Positions 12,363 to 21,953 of a stretch of 64,000 bases of DNA are shown one piece after another (position 1 is the stretch's first letter; the number at the start of each line of letters is the position of its first letter). A program made the translations under genes and the position numbers. The stretch spans positions 1 through 64,000 of the forward strand of contig NZ_BAZK01000002.1 in assembly GCF_001310815.1 (NCBI RefSeq), in the 5' to 3' direction. Origin of the DNA: Pseudovibrio denitrificans JCM 12308. GTDB lineage: Bacteria > Pseudomonadota > Alphaproteobacteria > Rhizobiales > Stappiaceae. The notes under the pieces are model-generated. The model saw nothing but the letters and a program-made list of their open reading frames with translations. It made no database searches and was not told the origin of the DNA.

Positions 12363-14132
12363 ATGACAATCAACCTGAAAATGCCTGATATTCAGGAATT
12401 GAAGCCCAGGATCACCGTATTCGGTGTTGGCGGCGGTGGCGGAAACGCCGTAAACAACATGGTCACCAGCGGTCTGCAAGGCTGCGACTTCGTTGTTGCT
12501 AACACAGATGCGCAGGCGCTTGCTCTTTGCCAGGCAGAGCGCGTGATTCAGATGGGTGTTGCTGTTACCGAAGGTCTGGGCGCTGGTTCCCAGCCTGAAG
12601 TTGGTGCAGCTGCTGCTGAAGAAGTTATTGACGAGATCAACGATCATCTGTCCGGCTCGCACATGGTGTTCATCACCGCGGGTATGGGCGGCGGCACCGG
12701 TACCGGTGCTGCGCCAGTTGTTGCTCGTGCTGCGCGTGAGCAGGGTATACTGACGGTAGGTGTGGTTACCAAACCTTTCCAGTTTGAAGGGTCCCGTCGT
12801 ATGCGCGTTGCTGAAGCCGGCATTGAAGAGCTCCAGCGCAATGTTGACACTCTTATCGTTATTCCAAACCAGAACCTGTTCCGCATTGCCAATGCACAGA
12901 CCACCTTTGCTGATGCCTTCTCCATGGCTGACCAGGTGCTGTACTCCGGTGTTGCGAACGTCACTGACCTGATGGTTAAAGAAGGTCTCATCAACCTCGA
13001 CTTTGCTGATGTGCGCTCCATTATGCGCGGCATGGGTAAAGCGATGATGGGTACCGGTGAAGCTTCGGGCGAGAAGCGCGCAATTCAGGCGGCTGAAGCT
13101 GCGATTGCGAACCCGCTGCTGGATGAGACTTCCATGAAGGGTGCTCGTGGTCTGCTTATCTCCATTACTGGTGGTAACGACCTGACCCTGTTTGAAGTTG
13201 ACGAAGCTGCGACCCGCATCCGCGAGGAAGTGGACCCAGAAGCGAACATCATTCTTGGTGCAACCTTCGACGAGTCTCTGGACGGTATTATCCGCGTTTC
13301 TGTTGTTGCTACTGGCATCGACAAGGAAATGCGCGAAGATATCTCTCCTGCAGAGGTTCGTATGGCTGAACTCACAGAGCGACTCCAGAGCGCTACTACG
13401 TCTACGCCCAGTCCAGCGGTAGCTGCGCCGGTAGAAGTAGCTCCTGCACCGACTCCAGTTCGTGCGATGCGCGCGATGGGCTCAGCCGCAGTTGACGCAC
13501 ATATGGAAGTTGAGCCTGTTGCAGCTGTAACAGACCCTGAAGTTGAGATTGCTCCTTATCAGGCCCGTCGCTACGAGCCAGTGCAGGAATATGATGCTCT
13601 TGAAGAGCCAACTCAGGTGGTTGAAGAACCAACAACCATCCCTGAACCATTTATTCCACCTGTTGCTCAGAAAGCTGAGCCGCAGTCACGTATGCCACGT
13701 GTGGAAGACTTCCCGCCGATTGCGCAGCGCGAAATTCGCGCACGTACTCCTCAGCAGGAAGCTCCAGCAGCACCAGCTCCACAGCCGGTTTCTGCTGCTC
13801 CTCAGCCAGCACCAGCCACTATGGCTCCATCGGTTGAAGAGCACGAAGAGCATCACATGGAAGAAGAGCGCCGCCCAATGGGTCTCCTGCGCCGTCTGAC
13901 TGGTGGTCTTGGCCGCCGTGAAGATGAGCACATGGAACACCATGAGCCAGTGCAGACAGACGCGTTCGCTGAGGCTCCACGCCAGCCAGCAGCGCCTCGT
14001 CCAGCCGAGCCTCAGAATCACGGTGCAACCGGGAATCTGGACGCTGGCGGACGCCCTGCGGCAGCACGCTCTCAGATGATGGAAGACGATCAGTTGGAAA
14101 TCCCGGCGTTCTTGCGCCGCCAAGCCACCTGA
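12363..14132 (+). CDS. ftsZ: cell division GTPase FtsZ
   Basis: FtsZ is the tubulin-like GTPase that forms the division ring. The 589-aa protein has [13 protein letters not shown] at residues about 21-33, the tubulin signature [12 protein letters not shown] near residues 107-118, and the GTPase domain to about residue 320. A Pro/Ala/Glu-rich linker of about 250 residues follows. The C-terminal peptide [12 protein letters not shown] matches the conserved tail that binds FtsA and other partners. The long linker is typical of Hyphomicrobiales. The gene is last in the division run and is followed by a clear terminator. Confidence 0.98.
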   Translation: MTINLKMPDIQELKPRITVFGVGGGGGNAVNNMVTSGLQGCDFVVANTDAQALALCQAERVIQMGVAVTEGLGAGSQPEVGAAAAEEVIDEINDHLSGSHMVFITAGMGGGTGTGAAPVVARAAREQGILTVGVVTKPFQFEGSRRMRVAEAGIEELQRNVDTLIVIPNQNLFRIANAQTTFADAFSMADQVLYSGVANVTDLMVKEGLINLDFADVRSIMRGMGKAMMGTGEASGEKRAIQAAEAAIANPLLDETSMKGARGLLISITGGNDLTLFEVDEAATRIREEVDPEANIILGATFDESLDGIIRVSVVATGIDKEMREDISPAEVRMAELTERLQSATTSTPSPAVAAPVEVAPAPTPVRAMRAMGSAAVDAHMEVEPVAAVTDPEVEIAPYQARRYEPVQEYDALEEPTQVVEEPTTIPEPFIPPVAQKAEPQSRMPRVEDFPPIAQREIRARTPQQEAPAAPAPQPVSAAPQPAPATMAPSVEEHEEHHMEEERRPMGLLRRLTGGLGRREDEHMEHHEPVQTDAFAEAPRQPAAPRPAEPQNHGATGNLDAGGRPAAARSQMMEDDQLEIPAFLRRQAT

Positions 14133-14157
14133 TTATCAACAGAACTCGCGCCTCTCG

Positions 14158-14199
14158 AGCAGCAATTCGGAGATTTCCGGATTGCTGCTTTGCGTTTTT
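14158..14199 (+). terminator. rho-independent terminator after ftsZ
   Basis: Arms AGCAGCAATTCGGA and TCCGGATTGCTGCT pair over 14 positions with one wobble, around a GATT loop, and TTTTT follows at 14195-14199. It ends the mur-fts transcript 26 bases after the ftsZ stop and separates it from lpxC. Confidence 0.88.
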
Positions 14200-14379
14200 A
14201 AGCGAAATTGTCGGTAAATGTACCTAAAATTTTCAGGACGTTACAAACCGTAATAAAGCTTTATTTTATTTGGTAAGCCCCAGGGGCTATGTTCCAGCCA
14301 ACCCGGTGGGGGTATTCGAAAGTAGTGGCTCATGAGGTCTCGTATGTACCTAGAGCGGAATGATAAAGGCTGGAACATT

Positions 14380-15342
14380 ATGGGAATGCGTGTCGAAAAA
14401 CAGACAACGCTTGCAGACAGTGTAACCTTGAACGGAATTGGGGTTCACTCTGGCGGTCCAGCTTCCATTACCCTTCACCCTGCAGACGCAAACTCCGGTA
14501 TTGTTTTTCATCGCAGCACCAAAGATGGGTATGTTGAGACGGAAGCAAGCTGGAAAGAAGTAACTGCAACCTCTTTGTGCACCGTACTCGGTGATCCTCA
14601 TGACAGCGGCATCTCTACCGTTGAGCACCTGATGGCTGCTCTGCGCGGTATGGGCATTGATAATGTGACCGCTTACATTGACGGACCTGAGATGCCAATC
14701 ATGGATGGTAGCTCCGAAGCATTCGTTGAAGCTATTGACCGCGTTGGCCTGAAAACGCTGAGCGCAAAGCGTCGTTACATCCGCGTTAAAGAAAAAGTCC
14801 GTTACGTTTCCGGTGATCAGTGGTGTGAACTCAACCCGTTTGACGGCACACGCTTTGACATCACCATCGATTTCGATCACGCAAAGATCGGTCGTCAGCA
14901 GCTTAAGTTTGATCTGACACCTGAGTTCTTCCGTGATGAGATCTCCCGCGCCCGTACCTTTGGTAGCGTGCAGGACGTTGAGAAACTCTGGAAGCTTGGC
15001 TTCGCTATGGGGTCTTCTCTTGAGAACTCCGTCGCTCTGGACGGTGATCGCGTTCTGAACCCTGAAGGCACTCGCTGGACTGACGAATTTGTACGTCACA
15101 AAAGCCTTGATGCAATTGGTGATCTGGCTCTGGCTGGTCTGCCTATTCTGGGTGAGTACCGTTCTTATAAAGGCGGTCACCGCATGAATCACTGCATCCT
15201 CGTGGAGCTGTTCAAGAACCCTGATGCCTTTGAAATTGTTGAGGCGGACGTCGCTCTGGAAGAGCGTTATGCACGCGAAAAAGGCCATGCAGAGCTCATT
15301 GGTGGGCTGCAGGCTGCTGCATTTGGTCCTGAGGTCTCCTAA
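14380..15342 (+). CDS. lpxC: UDP-3-O-acyl-N-acetylglucosamine deacetylase
   Basis: LpxC is the zinc deacetylase that commits sugar nucleotides to lipid A. From ATG 14380 the protein is about 320 aa. It has KQTTLADSVTLNGIGVHSG at the N-terminus, the zinc motif STVEHLMAAL, MPIMDGSS, and the second metal cluster HKSLDAIGDLALAG followed by HRMNHCILVE. In-frame ATGs at 14344 and 14386 and a start at 14332 are possible; family alignment favours 14380 or 14386. It lies between the ftsZ terminator and bamD and has about 200 bases upstream for its own promoter. Confidence 0.95.
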   Translation: MGMRVEKQTTLADSVTLNGIGVHSGGPASITLHPADANSGIVFHRSTKDGYVETEASWKEVTATSLCTVLGDPHDSGISTVEHLMAALRGMGIDNVTAYIDGPEMPIMDGSSEAFVEAIDRVGLKTLSAKRRYIRVKEKVRYVSGDQWCELNPFDGTRFDITIDFDHAKIGRQQLKFDLTPEFFRDEISRARTFGSVQDVEKLWKLGFAMGSSLENSVALDGDRVLNPEGTRWTDEFVRHKSLDAIGDLALAGLPILGEYRSYKGGHRMNHCILVELFKNPDAFEIVEADVALEERYAREKGHAELIGGLQAAAFGPEVS

Positions 15343-15373
15343 GGCAAAAATAGTTATTCAACGGTTTTTGCCT
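15342..15373 (+). terminator. possible weak terminator hairpin after lpxC
   Basis: AGGCAAAAA and TTTTTGCCT pair perfectly over nine bases around a 14-base loop, directly after the lpxC stop. There is no long T-run beyond the stem, so termination may be partial. Confidence 0.45.
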
Positions 15374-15449
15374 CTATTCCGACATAAATTCGAGGCAAAT
15401 GCTGTGGTACTACGTGACGTTATCCAAACATTGAGATAGAAGCGTGAAC

Positions 15450-15476
15450 TTGGGAGGGATTTTACCCGAATCCCAA
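15450..15476 (+). promoter_or_regulatory. hairpin in the bamD leader
   Basis: TTGGGA pairs with TCCCAA, and inside it GGG pairs with CCC around ATTTTA, with a 3-base bulge. It lies 20 bases before the bamD start. It starts with TTGGGAGGG, which is complementary to most of the loop motif of the small RNA proposed at 34583-34835. Confidence 0.45.
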
Positions 15477-15496
15477 CACGATAGGAGTCGGAGACA

Positions 15497-16363
15497 TTGC
15501 TGCGTTCAGATGCTGCCGGGAATGCTTTGGGGGCCGATCGCCTCAAAAGAGTGATTAGATATGCCTCTTTGGCGTTGGCGCTCGTTGTTGCGGGCTGTGC
15601 CACCAAGGATGATGTTGACGACCTTGCGCTGGATGATACGCCTGCGGAAGTGATGTTCAACGAAGCTCTTGCTCTGCGTGCTTCTGGCGATATCAGTGGT
15701 GCTGCGAAGAAGTTCTATGAACTTGATCGCGTCTATCCTTACTCCGAATTCGCACGTAAATCGCTCATCAACATTGCTTACCTGAACTTCAAGATGGGTA
15801 AGTATCCTGAAGCGGTTGCTGCTGCGGAACGCTTTACTACGCTTTATCCTGGTAACAAGGATTCAGCATATGCGCTCTTCATTATTGGTGAATCCTACTT
15901 CCGTCAGATCCCTGACGTGGGCCGCGACCAGGCTGTGACAGCCAAGGCGCTGGATGCCATGCGTGAAGTTGTGCAGCGTTATCCAGACTCTGAATACACC
16001 AAGCAGGCTCGTCAGCGTATCCGCGCAACGGAAGACCAGCTGGCTGGTAAGGAAATGGAAGTTGGCCGTTACTATCTGGCGCGCCGTAACTACCTGGCGT
16101 CCATCAACCGCTTTAAGGTTGTTGTGACCAACTACCAGACCACTCGTCACGTTGAAGAAGCGCTGTATCGCCTGACTGAAAGCTACTACGCTCTGGGCGT
16201 GACCAACGAAGCTCAGACAGCTGCAGCGGTGCTTGGACACAACTTCCCGCAGAGCCAGTGGTACCAAGATGCCTATTCTCTTTTGAAAAAGGGTGGTCTT
16301 GAGCCTCGTGAGAACAAAGGTAGCTGGCTTAGCCGCGCATTTGGGAATATGAAGATCCTCTAA
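15497..16363 (+). CDS. bamD: outer membrane assembly lipoprotein BamD (ComL)
   Basis: BamD is an outer-membrane lipoprotein of the BAM complex that inserts beta-barrel proteins. The 288-aa product has a signal peptide with lipobox LVVAGC (Cys near residue 34), then tetratricopeptide-like helices including AEVMFNEALALRASGDISGAAKKF-type repeats and FVIGESYFRQIPDVGRDQ-type motifs. The start is TTG 15497 with AGGAG at 15483-15487, nine bases upstream. It lies between lpxC and recN, the usual place in this order. Confidence 0.94.
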   Translation: MLRSDAAGNALGADRLKRVIRYASLALALVVAGCATKDDVDDLALDDTPAEVMFNEALALRASGDISGAAKKFYELDRVYPYSEFARKSLINIAYLNFKMGKYPEAVAAAERFTTLYPGNKDSAYALFIIGESYFRQIPDVGRDQAVTAKALDAMREVVQRYPDSEYTKQARQRIRATEDQLAGKEMEVGRYYLARRNYLASINRFKVVVTNYQTTRHVEEALYRLTESYYALGVTNEAQTAAAVLGHNFPQSQWYQDAYSLLKKGGLEPRENKGSWLSRAFGNMKIL

Positions 16364-16397
16364 GCCTTTTAAAGGAATCGGGGTGACGTAGACTACC

Positions 16398-18071
16398 ATG
16401 CTGGCATCGCTTTCTATTCGGGATATCGTTCTCATTGACAAGCTGGACCTGCATTTCAGCGATGGAATGAGTGTTCTGACGGGTGAGACCGGCGCAGGTA
16501 AGTCTATTCTTCTTGACAGTTTGAGCCTCGCCCTTGGTGGGCGAGGAGATGCCGGACTGGTTCGGCATGGTGAAGACCGCGGTCAGGTGACTGCGGTTTT
16601 TGACGTTCCAATGGCGCATCCTTTGCGCACTCTTCTTCAGGAAAATGATCTGGAACATGACGCCGACATCATCTTACGCCGCGTGCAGGCGTCGGATGGT
16701 CGTACCCGTGCGTTTGTGAATGACTCGCCTGTGAGCGCTGGCCTGTTGCGGCAGATCGGAGCGCTGCTGGTTGAGGTTCATGGTCAGCATGATGACCGTG
16801 CGTTGATTGATCCTGAAAGCCATCGCCAGCTGCTGGACAGCTTTGGTGGACTGGAAGCGGACGCTGCCAAGGTTGCGGAGAGTGCGAAGGCAGTTCGCAA
16901 AGCTGAGAAGACCCTGAAGGACCATGTTGCCCGCATAGAGGAAGCGCGCCGTGAGGCGGATTACTTGCGCTCCAGTGCGGATGAGCTGAGCACGCTGGAT
17001 CCGAAAGAAGGGGAAGAGAACGAGCTCGCTTTGCGTCGTCAGGACATGATGCAGGTGGAGAAGATCGCCGGTGATCTGCGCGAAGGGTATGAGGCGCTGG
17101 ATGGTCCTGCCTCTCCAATCCCTGAGCTTTCCAGTCTGCTGCGCCGTCTTGAGCGCAAGGTGGATCTGGCGCCGAACTATCTGACCAGTGTGGTTGAAGC
17201 GATTGGCGGATCTCTGGATCAGCTGGAAGAAGCGCGGAGCGGTCTGGAGCAGGCGCTGCGTGATACGGATTTTGACCCGCAGGAGCTGGAGCAGACTGAA
17301 GAGCGTCTGTTCGCATTGCGGGCGGCGGCCCGGAAGTATTCCGTTCAGCCGGATGAGCTGGGCAAACTGCGTGAACAGATGGAAGGTGACCTTTCTGATC
17401 TGGACGCAGGTGAAGAGAAACTGCAGGCGCTTGAGAGCGCTGTAGAAGCTGCCAAGCAGACCTATGACAAACTGGCCGCTGCGCTTTCAAAGAGGCGTCA
17501 GAAAACGGCCAAGGCGCTTGAAGATGCGGTCCATGCAGAGCTTCCGGCTCTCAAGCTGGAACGGGCGCGGTTTATCATAGACATTGAGAGCGATGAAGAG
17601 CAGCGTGGCTCTTCCGGTATCGACACTGTTGAGTTCTGGGCGCAGACCAACCCGGGCACTCGTCCGGGGCCTATGTTCAAGGTGGCGTCCGGTGGTGAAC
17701 TTTCCCGCTTCCTGCTGGCGCTGAAGGTTTCACTGGCGGACAAAGGTTCTTCTCCGACGCTGGTGTTCGATGAGATCGACACAGGTGTTGGCGGTGCTGT
17801 TGCTGAGGCGATTGGTGTGCGTCTGGCGCGTCTAGCCAACAGTGTGCAGGTGCTGACGGTCACTCACGCGCCGCAGGTGGCTGCGCGCGCAAACGGTCAC
17901 TTCCTGATCCGCAAGGATGAGGTGGAGAAAGACCGTGTGGCAACCCGCGTGACCGAGATTGCGCAGGAAGACCGCCACGAGGAAATCGCCCGCATGCTGG
18001 CCGGTTCCACCATCACCGAAGAAGCCCGCGCCGCCGCAAAACGCCTGATGGGCCAGGAAGAGCTGGTATAG
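16398..18071 (+). CDS. recN: DNA repair protein RecN
   Basis: RecN is an SMC-like ATPase for double-strand break repair. The 557-aa protein has Walker A GETGAGKSILLDSL near residues 30-43, long coiled-coil stretches (about 150-370), the signature SGGELSRFLLALK and Walker B VFDEIDTGVGG, then TVTHAPQVAARA. It starts 34 bases after bamD. In many relatives ligA follows directly; here about 7 kb of other genes intervene. Confidence 0.96.
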   Translation: MLASLSIRDIVLIDKLDLHFSDGMSVLTGETGAGKSILLDSLSLALGGRGDAGLVRHGEDRGQVTAVFDVPMAHPLRTLLQENDLEHDADIILRRVQASDGRTRAFVNDSPVSAGLLRQIGALLVEVHGQHDDRALIDPESHRQLLDSFGGLEADAAKVAESAKAVRKAEKTLKDHVARIEEARREADYLRSSADELSTLDPKEGEENELALRRQDMMQVEKIAGDLREGYEALDGPASPIPELSSLLRRLERKVDLAPNYLTSVVEAIGGSLDQLEEARSGLEQALRDTDFDPQELEQTEERLFALRAAARKYSVQPDELGKLREQMEGDLSDLDAGEEKLQALESAVEAAKQTYDKLAAALSKRRQKTAKALEDAVHAELPALKLERARFIIDIESDEEQRGSSGIDTVEFWAQTNPGTRPGPMFKVASGGELSRFLLALKVSLADKGSSPTLVFDEIDTGVGGAVAEAIGVRLARLANSVQVLTVTHAPQVAARANGHFLIRKDEVEKDRVATRVTEIAQEDRHEEIARMLAGSTITEEARAAAKRLMGQEELV

Positions 18072-18124
18072 CTATCGGATCTGGGATAGCTTGGTCAGCA
18101 TTGACTGATTGAGCTATTTATCTG

Positions 18125-18907
18125 ATGCATAATTTAAATTTCCCAACTGAAATTCAAAGCAGGCTGCGCTCCTACGACTGGCATAAAGACAGTATGGGCC
18201 GTTCAGCCTCCGATATCTTCATGCTTACCCAGAATGGTGAGCTCAAACTTGTTCTTAAAGTTGAGCAGGATAGTCCGTTTGCCGAGCTTGGTGATGAAGC
18301 GAAGCGGTTGGAGTGGTTGACTGAGGGTGGAGTACTGTGCCCTGAAGTGCAGTGGTTTGAGCAGTATGAAGGTCGACAATGGCTGCTATTGACCGCACTG
18401 AGTGGAACGGATCTGGTTTCTGATCCAGAGTTGCTACCGCTCCAGCAGGTGGAGATCCTCGCGGACGCGCTTCGTCATCTGCATAGTCTCGATTGGGAAG
18501 GTTGTCCTTACGATCACACGGTTGAGCGTGGCTTACGTGAAGCGGAAGCACGCATGAAAGCGGGGTTGGTGAACGAAGATGACTTTGATCCTGAATGGCA
18601 GGGTGAGCCTGCTCAAAAGCTCTTTTCTTATTTGACTGCCAACATTCCGGAGGGTCATGAGAAAGTGCTTTGTCATGGAGATGCCTGCTTGCCAAACTTT
18701 ATGGCGACTGCAGGCGATTTCTCAGGGTATCTGGATTGCAGTCGCGTGGGGCTGGCAGATCGCTATCAGGATCTGGCATTGGCCGTGCGCAGTATTCGCT
18801 ACAATCATGATGATGCAGCAGTAGAGCACTTTCTGAAGTGTTACGGGATCGAGCAGTTCGATAAGAAACGCGCGACCTTCTTCACGACCCTGGATGAGTT
18901 CTTCTAG
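18125..18907 (+). CDS. aminoglycoside 3'-phosphotransferase family protein
   Basis: The 260-aa product has the size and the whole motif order of APH(3') enzymes, which phosphorylate the 3'-hydroxyl of kanamycin-type aminoglycosides. Visible are RSASDIFML (nucleotide loop), VLKVE (ATP lysine), the catalytic loop VLCHGDACLPNFM with Asp, the magnesium motif YLDCSRVGLADRYQDLALA, and the terminal LDEFF shared with APH(3')-II-like enzymes. It could phosphorylate another small molecule. It stands alone after recN, with no mobile element or resistance genes visible nearby, so it looks like a chromosomal intrinsic gene. Substrate is inference. Confidence 0.85.
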   Translation: MHNLNFPTEIQSRLRSYDWHKDSMGRSASDIFMLTQNGELKLVLKVEQDSPFAELGDEAKRLEWLTEGGVLCPEVQWFEQYEGRQWLLLTALSGTDLVSDPELLPLQQVEILADALRHLHSLDWEGCPYDHTVERGLREAEARMKAGLVNEDDFDPEWQGEPAQKLFSYLTANIPEGHEKVLCHGDACLPNFMATAGDFSGYLDCSRVGLADRYQDLALAVRSIRYNHDDAAVEHFLKCYGIEQFDKKRATFFTTLDEFF

Positions 18908-18919
18908 ATCTCTTCCTTC

Positions 18920-18985
18920 TTACTCGTCGTTTGCCAACTTCACGCGTGCATCCAGCATTTTGCGGTAGAAGCGCTGCTGCGCAAA
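18920..18985 (-). pseudogene. possible short C-terminal coding remnant
   Basis: On the minus strand this 240-base gap contains an open stretch reading FAQQRFYRKMLDARVKLAND-Glu and then a stop. The composition looks protein-like, but no start, family or upstream continuation is visible. It may be the decayed end of a lost gene, or chance. The rest of 18986-19147 shows nothing I can name. Confidence 0.2.
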
Positions 18986-19147
18986 TATTCGTGGAATTAC
19001 TTATGAAAATATTTTCAGAGATTCCAGGGAGTTACGTACACGTGAGGCTGTGGGGATTGTTGACCTTCCAGCAGGTGGAACGATTAGGCTGAGAGCCCTA
19101 AGAACTTTGGCACATTCTGGTTCCAAGGGTAATGGAAAGGGCAGATT

Positions 19148-20459
19148 ATGTTTCCATTCAGCAAAGTTTCAATTGGATTTCTTCTGGCGCCAGGCTTTCG
19201 GCAGACGGATGTCATTCTGACACAAGGGATCATTGGAGCTCCCCCGCGACACAAGTGTTACTACATCGCAGATCAGGAGGAGCTGGTTGTCGGAGGCTAC
19301 GGTTTTTCGATCCGAGCCAACTGCACGTATGACAGCTGCCCGCCACTTGATGTGCTGGTGGTAGGTGAGGTTCCTGATGAGCAGCTGGAAGATGCTCGCT
19401 ACATCGATTTTATCCGATCTCAGGTGCAGTCTGCGCACCATGTGATTGCCGCGTCCAATGGTGTTGTTGCACTGGCAAAGGCAGGAGTGCTGGCTGGGAA
19501 ACAGGTGACGGCAGATCGCGCCAACCTTGAGAAGCTGGCGCAGTTTGGTGCAGAGGTGGTTGACCGCGGTGAATCTGTGGTGGATGGCAAGTTCTATACA
19601 TCCGGGCCTTCAACCGGAATGGTGGAATCTGCTTCAAAGTCATGAGAAAACTGACAGGTGATGCTGTTACCAGCATTTTCGAGTTGACGATTGAGTACGA
19701 CCCTAAGCCACTCTACTCCAACTTGGGGTCTGACACTGCGCTGCAAGACACCTTGCAGGGTATCAAGCCTTTGAAAGTGGCTGTTCTAACTCCTCCGGAC
19801 CTGTATGTACCAGATGTCTCAGGATCGATTGATGTTCTGGGCTCAATACCTGGTTCCGAGATCTTTTACGTCTGGAAGGAAAAAGGCAAATGCCAAGGTA
19901 TCCTGGGACCAGAACTCTATGCAGACACCACTTTTGAAGAGTGCCCACCGGTGGATGTGGTTGTCATCGGGGCAGTCCATCCAAACCTGAGTAAGGATGT
20001 AGGTGCGCAAGACTTTCTGCTGCAGCAGGAAAAGCAGGGCGCCTCGATGATAGCGGTTTGCGAAGGTGCTCTCATGCTTGGGTCAACGGGGCTGCTGAAG
20101 GGCCGGCACGCTGTGACGAACTTTCATATGGTCAACCTATTGCGTTTGGCGGATGCGATCCCGAGCACTAAGGAAGTGGTTGTCGTCGATGGCAAATTCT
20201 ATACAGCCGGACCGGTTATGGGAGCTTATGAGCTGCCATCATGTACTTGAAAGACACGTATGGTGATGATGTTGCCCGCTATATTGAGCAGAGTGTTCTG
20301 GAGTACGAACCTAATCCGGTGCTTGGTGTTGGCTCACCAGAACTTGCCGGGAAAGTCCGCACCTTTGTTTCCAGAGCTCTCGTGTATCCGGCCGTGATGA
20401 TTTATGGCAGCGGCCTGAAAAAGGGGTATCGCCGCAGAACCGAGTTGGCAGCGGCGTAA
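19148..20459 (+). CDS. tandem DJ-1/PfpI (GATase1-like) protein, two frameshifts as read
   Basis: Three consecutive frames encode one 437-aa protein with two DJ-1/PfpI-type domains. Each domain shows LAPGF/LTPPD, CPPLDVLVVG or CPPVDVVVIG, a nucleophile elbow, and DGKFYTSGP or DGKFYTAGP. Restoring an A near 19636 (TCAAAG to TCAAAAG) and a C near 20236 (TGCCATC to TGCCCATC) joins the frames through KVMRKLTGD and PIMYLKDTYGDDVARYIE. The second domain keeps the nucleophile (VCEGALMLGSTG); the first has AASNGVVALAKAG with no Cys. Relatives include isonitrile hydratase and AraC-linked DJ-1 proteins. The reaction is unknown. It stands alone between aph and the fetAB pair. Confidence 0.8.
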
Positions 20460-20469
20460 AGCCCAAAGC

Positions 20470-20501
20470 TCACGCAGCAATGTTCCTTTATTGCTGCGTG
20501 A
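20470..20501. terminator. perfect inverted repeat between convergent genes
   Basis: TCACGCAGCAAT and ATTGCTGCGTGA pair perfectly over 12 bases around an 8-base loop GTTCCTTT. It sits exactly between the convergent ends of the DJ-1 gene and fetB. No strong T-run follows on either strand, so it may be an mRNA-stabilising hairpin or a poor bidirectional terminator. Confidence 0.6.
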
Positions 20502-20514
20502 CTAAGCCTCCACC

Positions 20515-21273
20515 TCACTCATACTCGGCTTCCATGTAGATGGTGAAGCGGAGGGCTAGGATGATGGAGAGGGTTTGGGAGGCGGATATGCCGAGCATGA
20601 TGGCGATCTGGTACTGGACGGCTTCGATTGGATTGAAGCCGCCGAGGATCTGACCTGTCATCATGCCGGGCAGGGAGACCAATCCCAGTGTTGCCATGCT
20701 GGCGATGACGGGGGAGGCGGCAGCGCGCAGGGAAGCTTTGACGAGTGTGCGGCGGGCTTCCAGCTTGGTAGCGCCCATGGTGGTGAGTAGCTCGATATGC
20801 TCCCGATCTTCGGGTGTTCTTAAGTTGAAGCGGCGCAGGGCGATGACGAGTGAACCCAGTGCGTTGCCGAGCAGCATGCCGGCGATGGGAATGGTGATCT
20901 GCGCGGAGTACCATGGCACCGGGCGGCTGAGCACGACGATGAACATCAGCAGTACTGGGAGCATGGCGATGAGAATGGCTGAGGTGAGCGGTACGGCAGA
21001 CTTGAGCCGTGGCATCTCGGCTCGCCCTGCCGAGGTGATGGCGGCAATCAGCGCCATGGCGACCAGCCAGAGGATGTTGAGGGCGAGATTGTCCAGATCA
21101 AAGACGGTTTGCAGGTAGAAGCCGATGACCAGCAACTGGATGCTCATGCGAACGATGGAAATAGCCAGATCTCTTGAGAGGTCTTTGAGGCCCATGGACC
21201 AGAGCAGAGACAGCGGGATCACCGCAATAAAATAGAAAAACGCCAGATCACTCCAAGCAACAGTTGAGGTCAT
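20515..21273 (-). CDS. fetB: ABC transporter permease, FetB/YbbM (UPF0014) family
   Basis: The 252-aa protein has about seven hydrophobic segments and the family features SIQLLVIGFYLQTVF near the N-terminus, GMLLGNALGSLVIALRRF (residues about 130-147) and SLPGMMTGQILGGFNPIEAVQYQI (split here across residues about 200-222). FetAB in E. coli is linked to iron export and peroxide tolerance; the same role here is inferred. It overlaps fetA by four bases, so the two are surely coexpressed. Confidence 0.85.
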   Translation of the reverse strand: MTSTVAWSDLAFFYFIAVIPLSLLWSMGLKDLSRDLAISIVRMSIQLLVIGFYLQTVFDLDNLALNILWLVAMALIAAITSAGRAEMPRLKSAVPLTSAILIAMLPVLLMFIVVLSRPVPWYSAQITIPIAGMLLGNALGSLVIALRRFNLRTPEDREHIELLTTMGATKLEARRTLVKASLRAAASPVIASMATLGLVSLPGMMTGQILGGFNPIEAVQYQIAIMLGISASQTLSIILALRFTIYMEAEYE

Positions 21274-21953
21274 TGTGAGCGCTCCTCTGCGTTGGTTTGA
21301 TCCGGTTCGGGAAGCGTGATGACCCGATCTATCTCGCCTTGCAGGTGAGCGTCATGGGTCACGACGAGCAAGGTTTCGGCTTGTTCCAAAAGCAGTTTGG
21401 CGCAGGCGAGGGCATGGGCTTTGTCGAGCGCAGCGGTTGGCTCATCTGTGATCCAGAGTGGGCGTTCCAACAGTAAAGCACGAGCGAGGGTGAGGCGTTG
21501 GCGTTCTCCGCCGGAAAGGCTGGTGGTGGCCTGATCCAGCGCACTGTTTGGCAGGCCTGCTTTAGAGAGAGCCTCAAGCATTGTGGCGTCGGTTGGCTTG
21601 TGCCTCTGGTTTGCGTGCAGCTCAAATGGAGCGAGGAGGGCGCCGCGAATGGTGTCTTCCAGCAGGCTGACACGTTGTGGCAACCAGTTGAGGTGTTTGT
21701 ACAGGTCTGCCCGGCCTCCTGACGTGAAGGCTCTACCTTTGAAGAGCAGCTGACCGCTGTCTGGCTTATCCAGCCCTGCCAGAATACGCAGCAGAACGGT
21801 TTTGCCGCGGCCTGAGGGCGCGCTGAGGCACAGTTTGTCCCCTTCATAGAGTGTGAAAGAGTAGTGATGAAACAGCTGGCGACCTTGCTTGCTGACTGAG
21901 ATGTTGCAGGCCTCAATAAGCGGCACACGCTCTGCTTCTGGAAGGGCGACCAT
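21270..21953 (-). CDS. fetA: ABC transporter ATP-binding protein, FetA/YbbL-like
   Basis: The 227-aa ATPase pairs with the FetB permease. It shows a Walker A of the form APSGRGKT (residues about 45-52), a Q-loop near WLPQRVSLLEDTIRG, the ABC signature LSGGERQRLTLARAL and Walker B LWITDEPTAALD. The first Walker A glycine is Ala here, which differs from the standard GxxGxGK[ST]. The rest of the site is intact, so activity is likely. Confidence 0.85.
   Translation of the reverse strand: MVALPEAERVPLIEACNISVSKQGRQLFHHYSFTLYEGDKLCLSAPSGRGKTVLLRILAGLDKPDSGQLLFKGRAFTSGGRADLYKHLNWLPQRVSLLEDTIRGALLAPFELHANQRHKPTDATMLEALSKAGLPNSALDQATTSLSGGERQRLTLARALLLERPLWITDEPTAALDKAHALACAKLLLEQAETLLVVTHDAHLQGEIDRVITLPEPDQTNAEERSQ

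Noticed and set aside
14275..14288. AGCCCC/GGGGCT palindrome before lpxC as a terminator
   Set aside because: The loop would be a single base and no T-run follows. The ftsZ terminator at 14158-14199 already accounts for termination.
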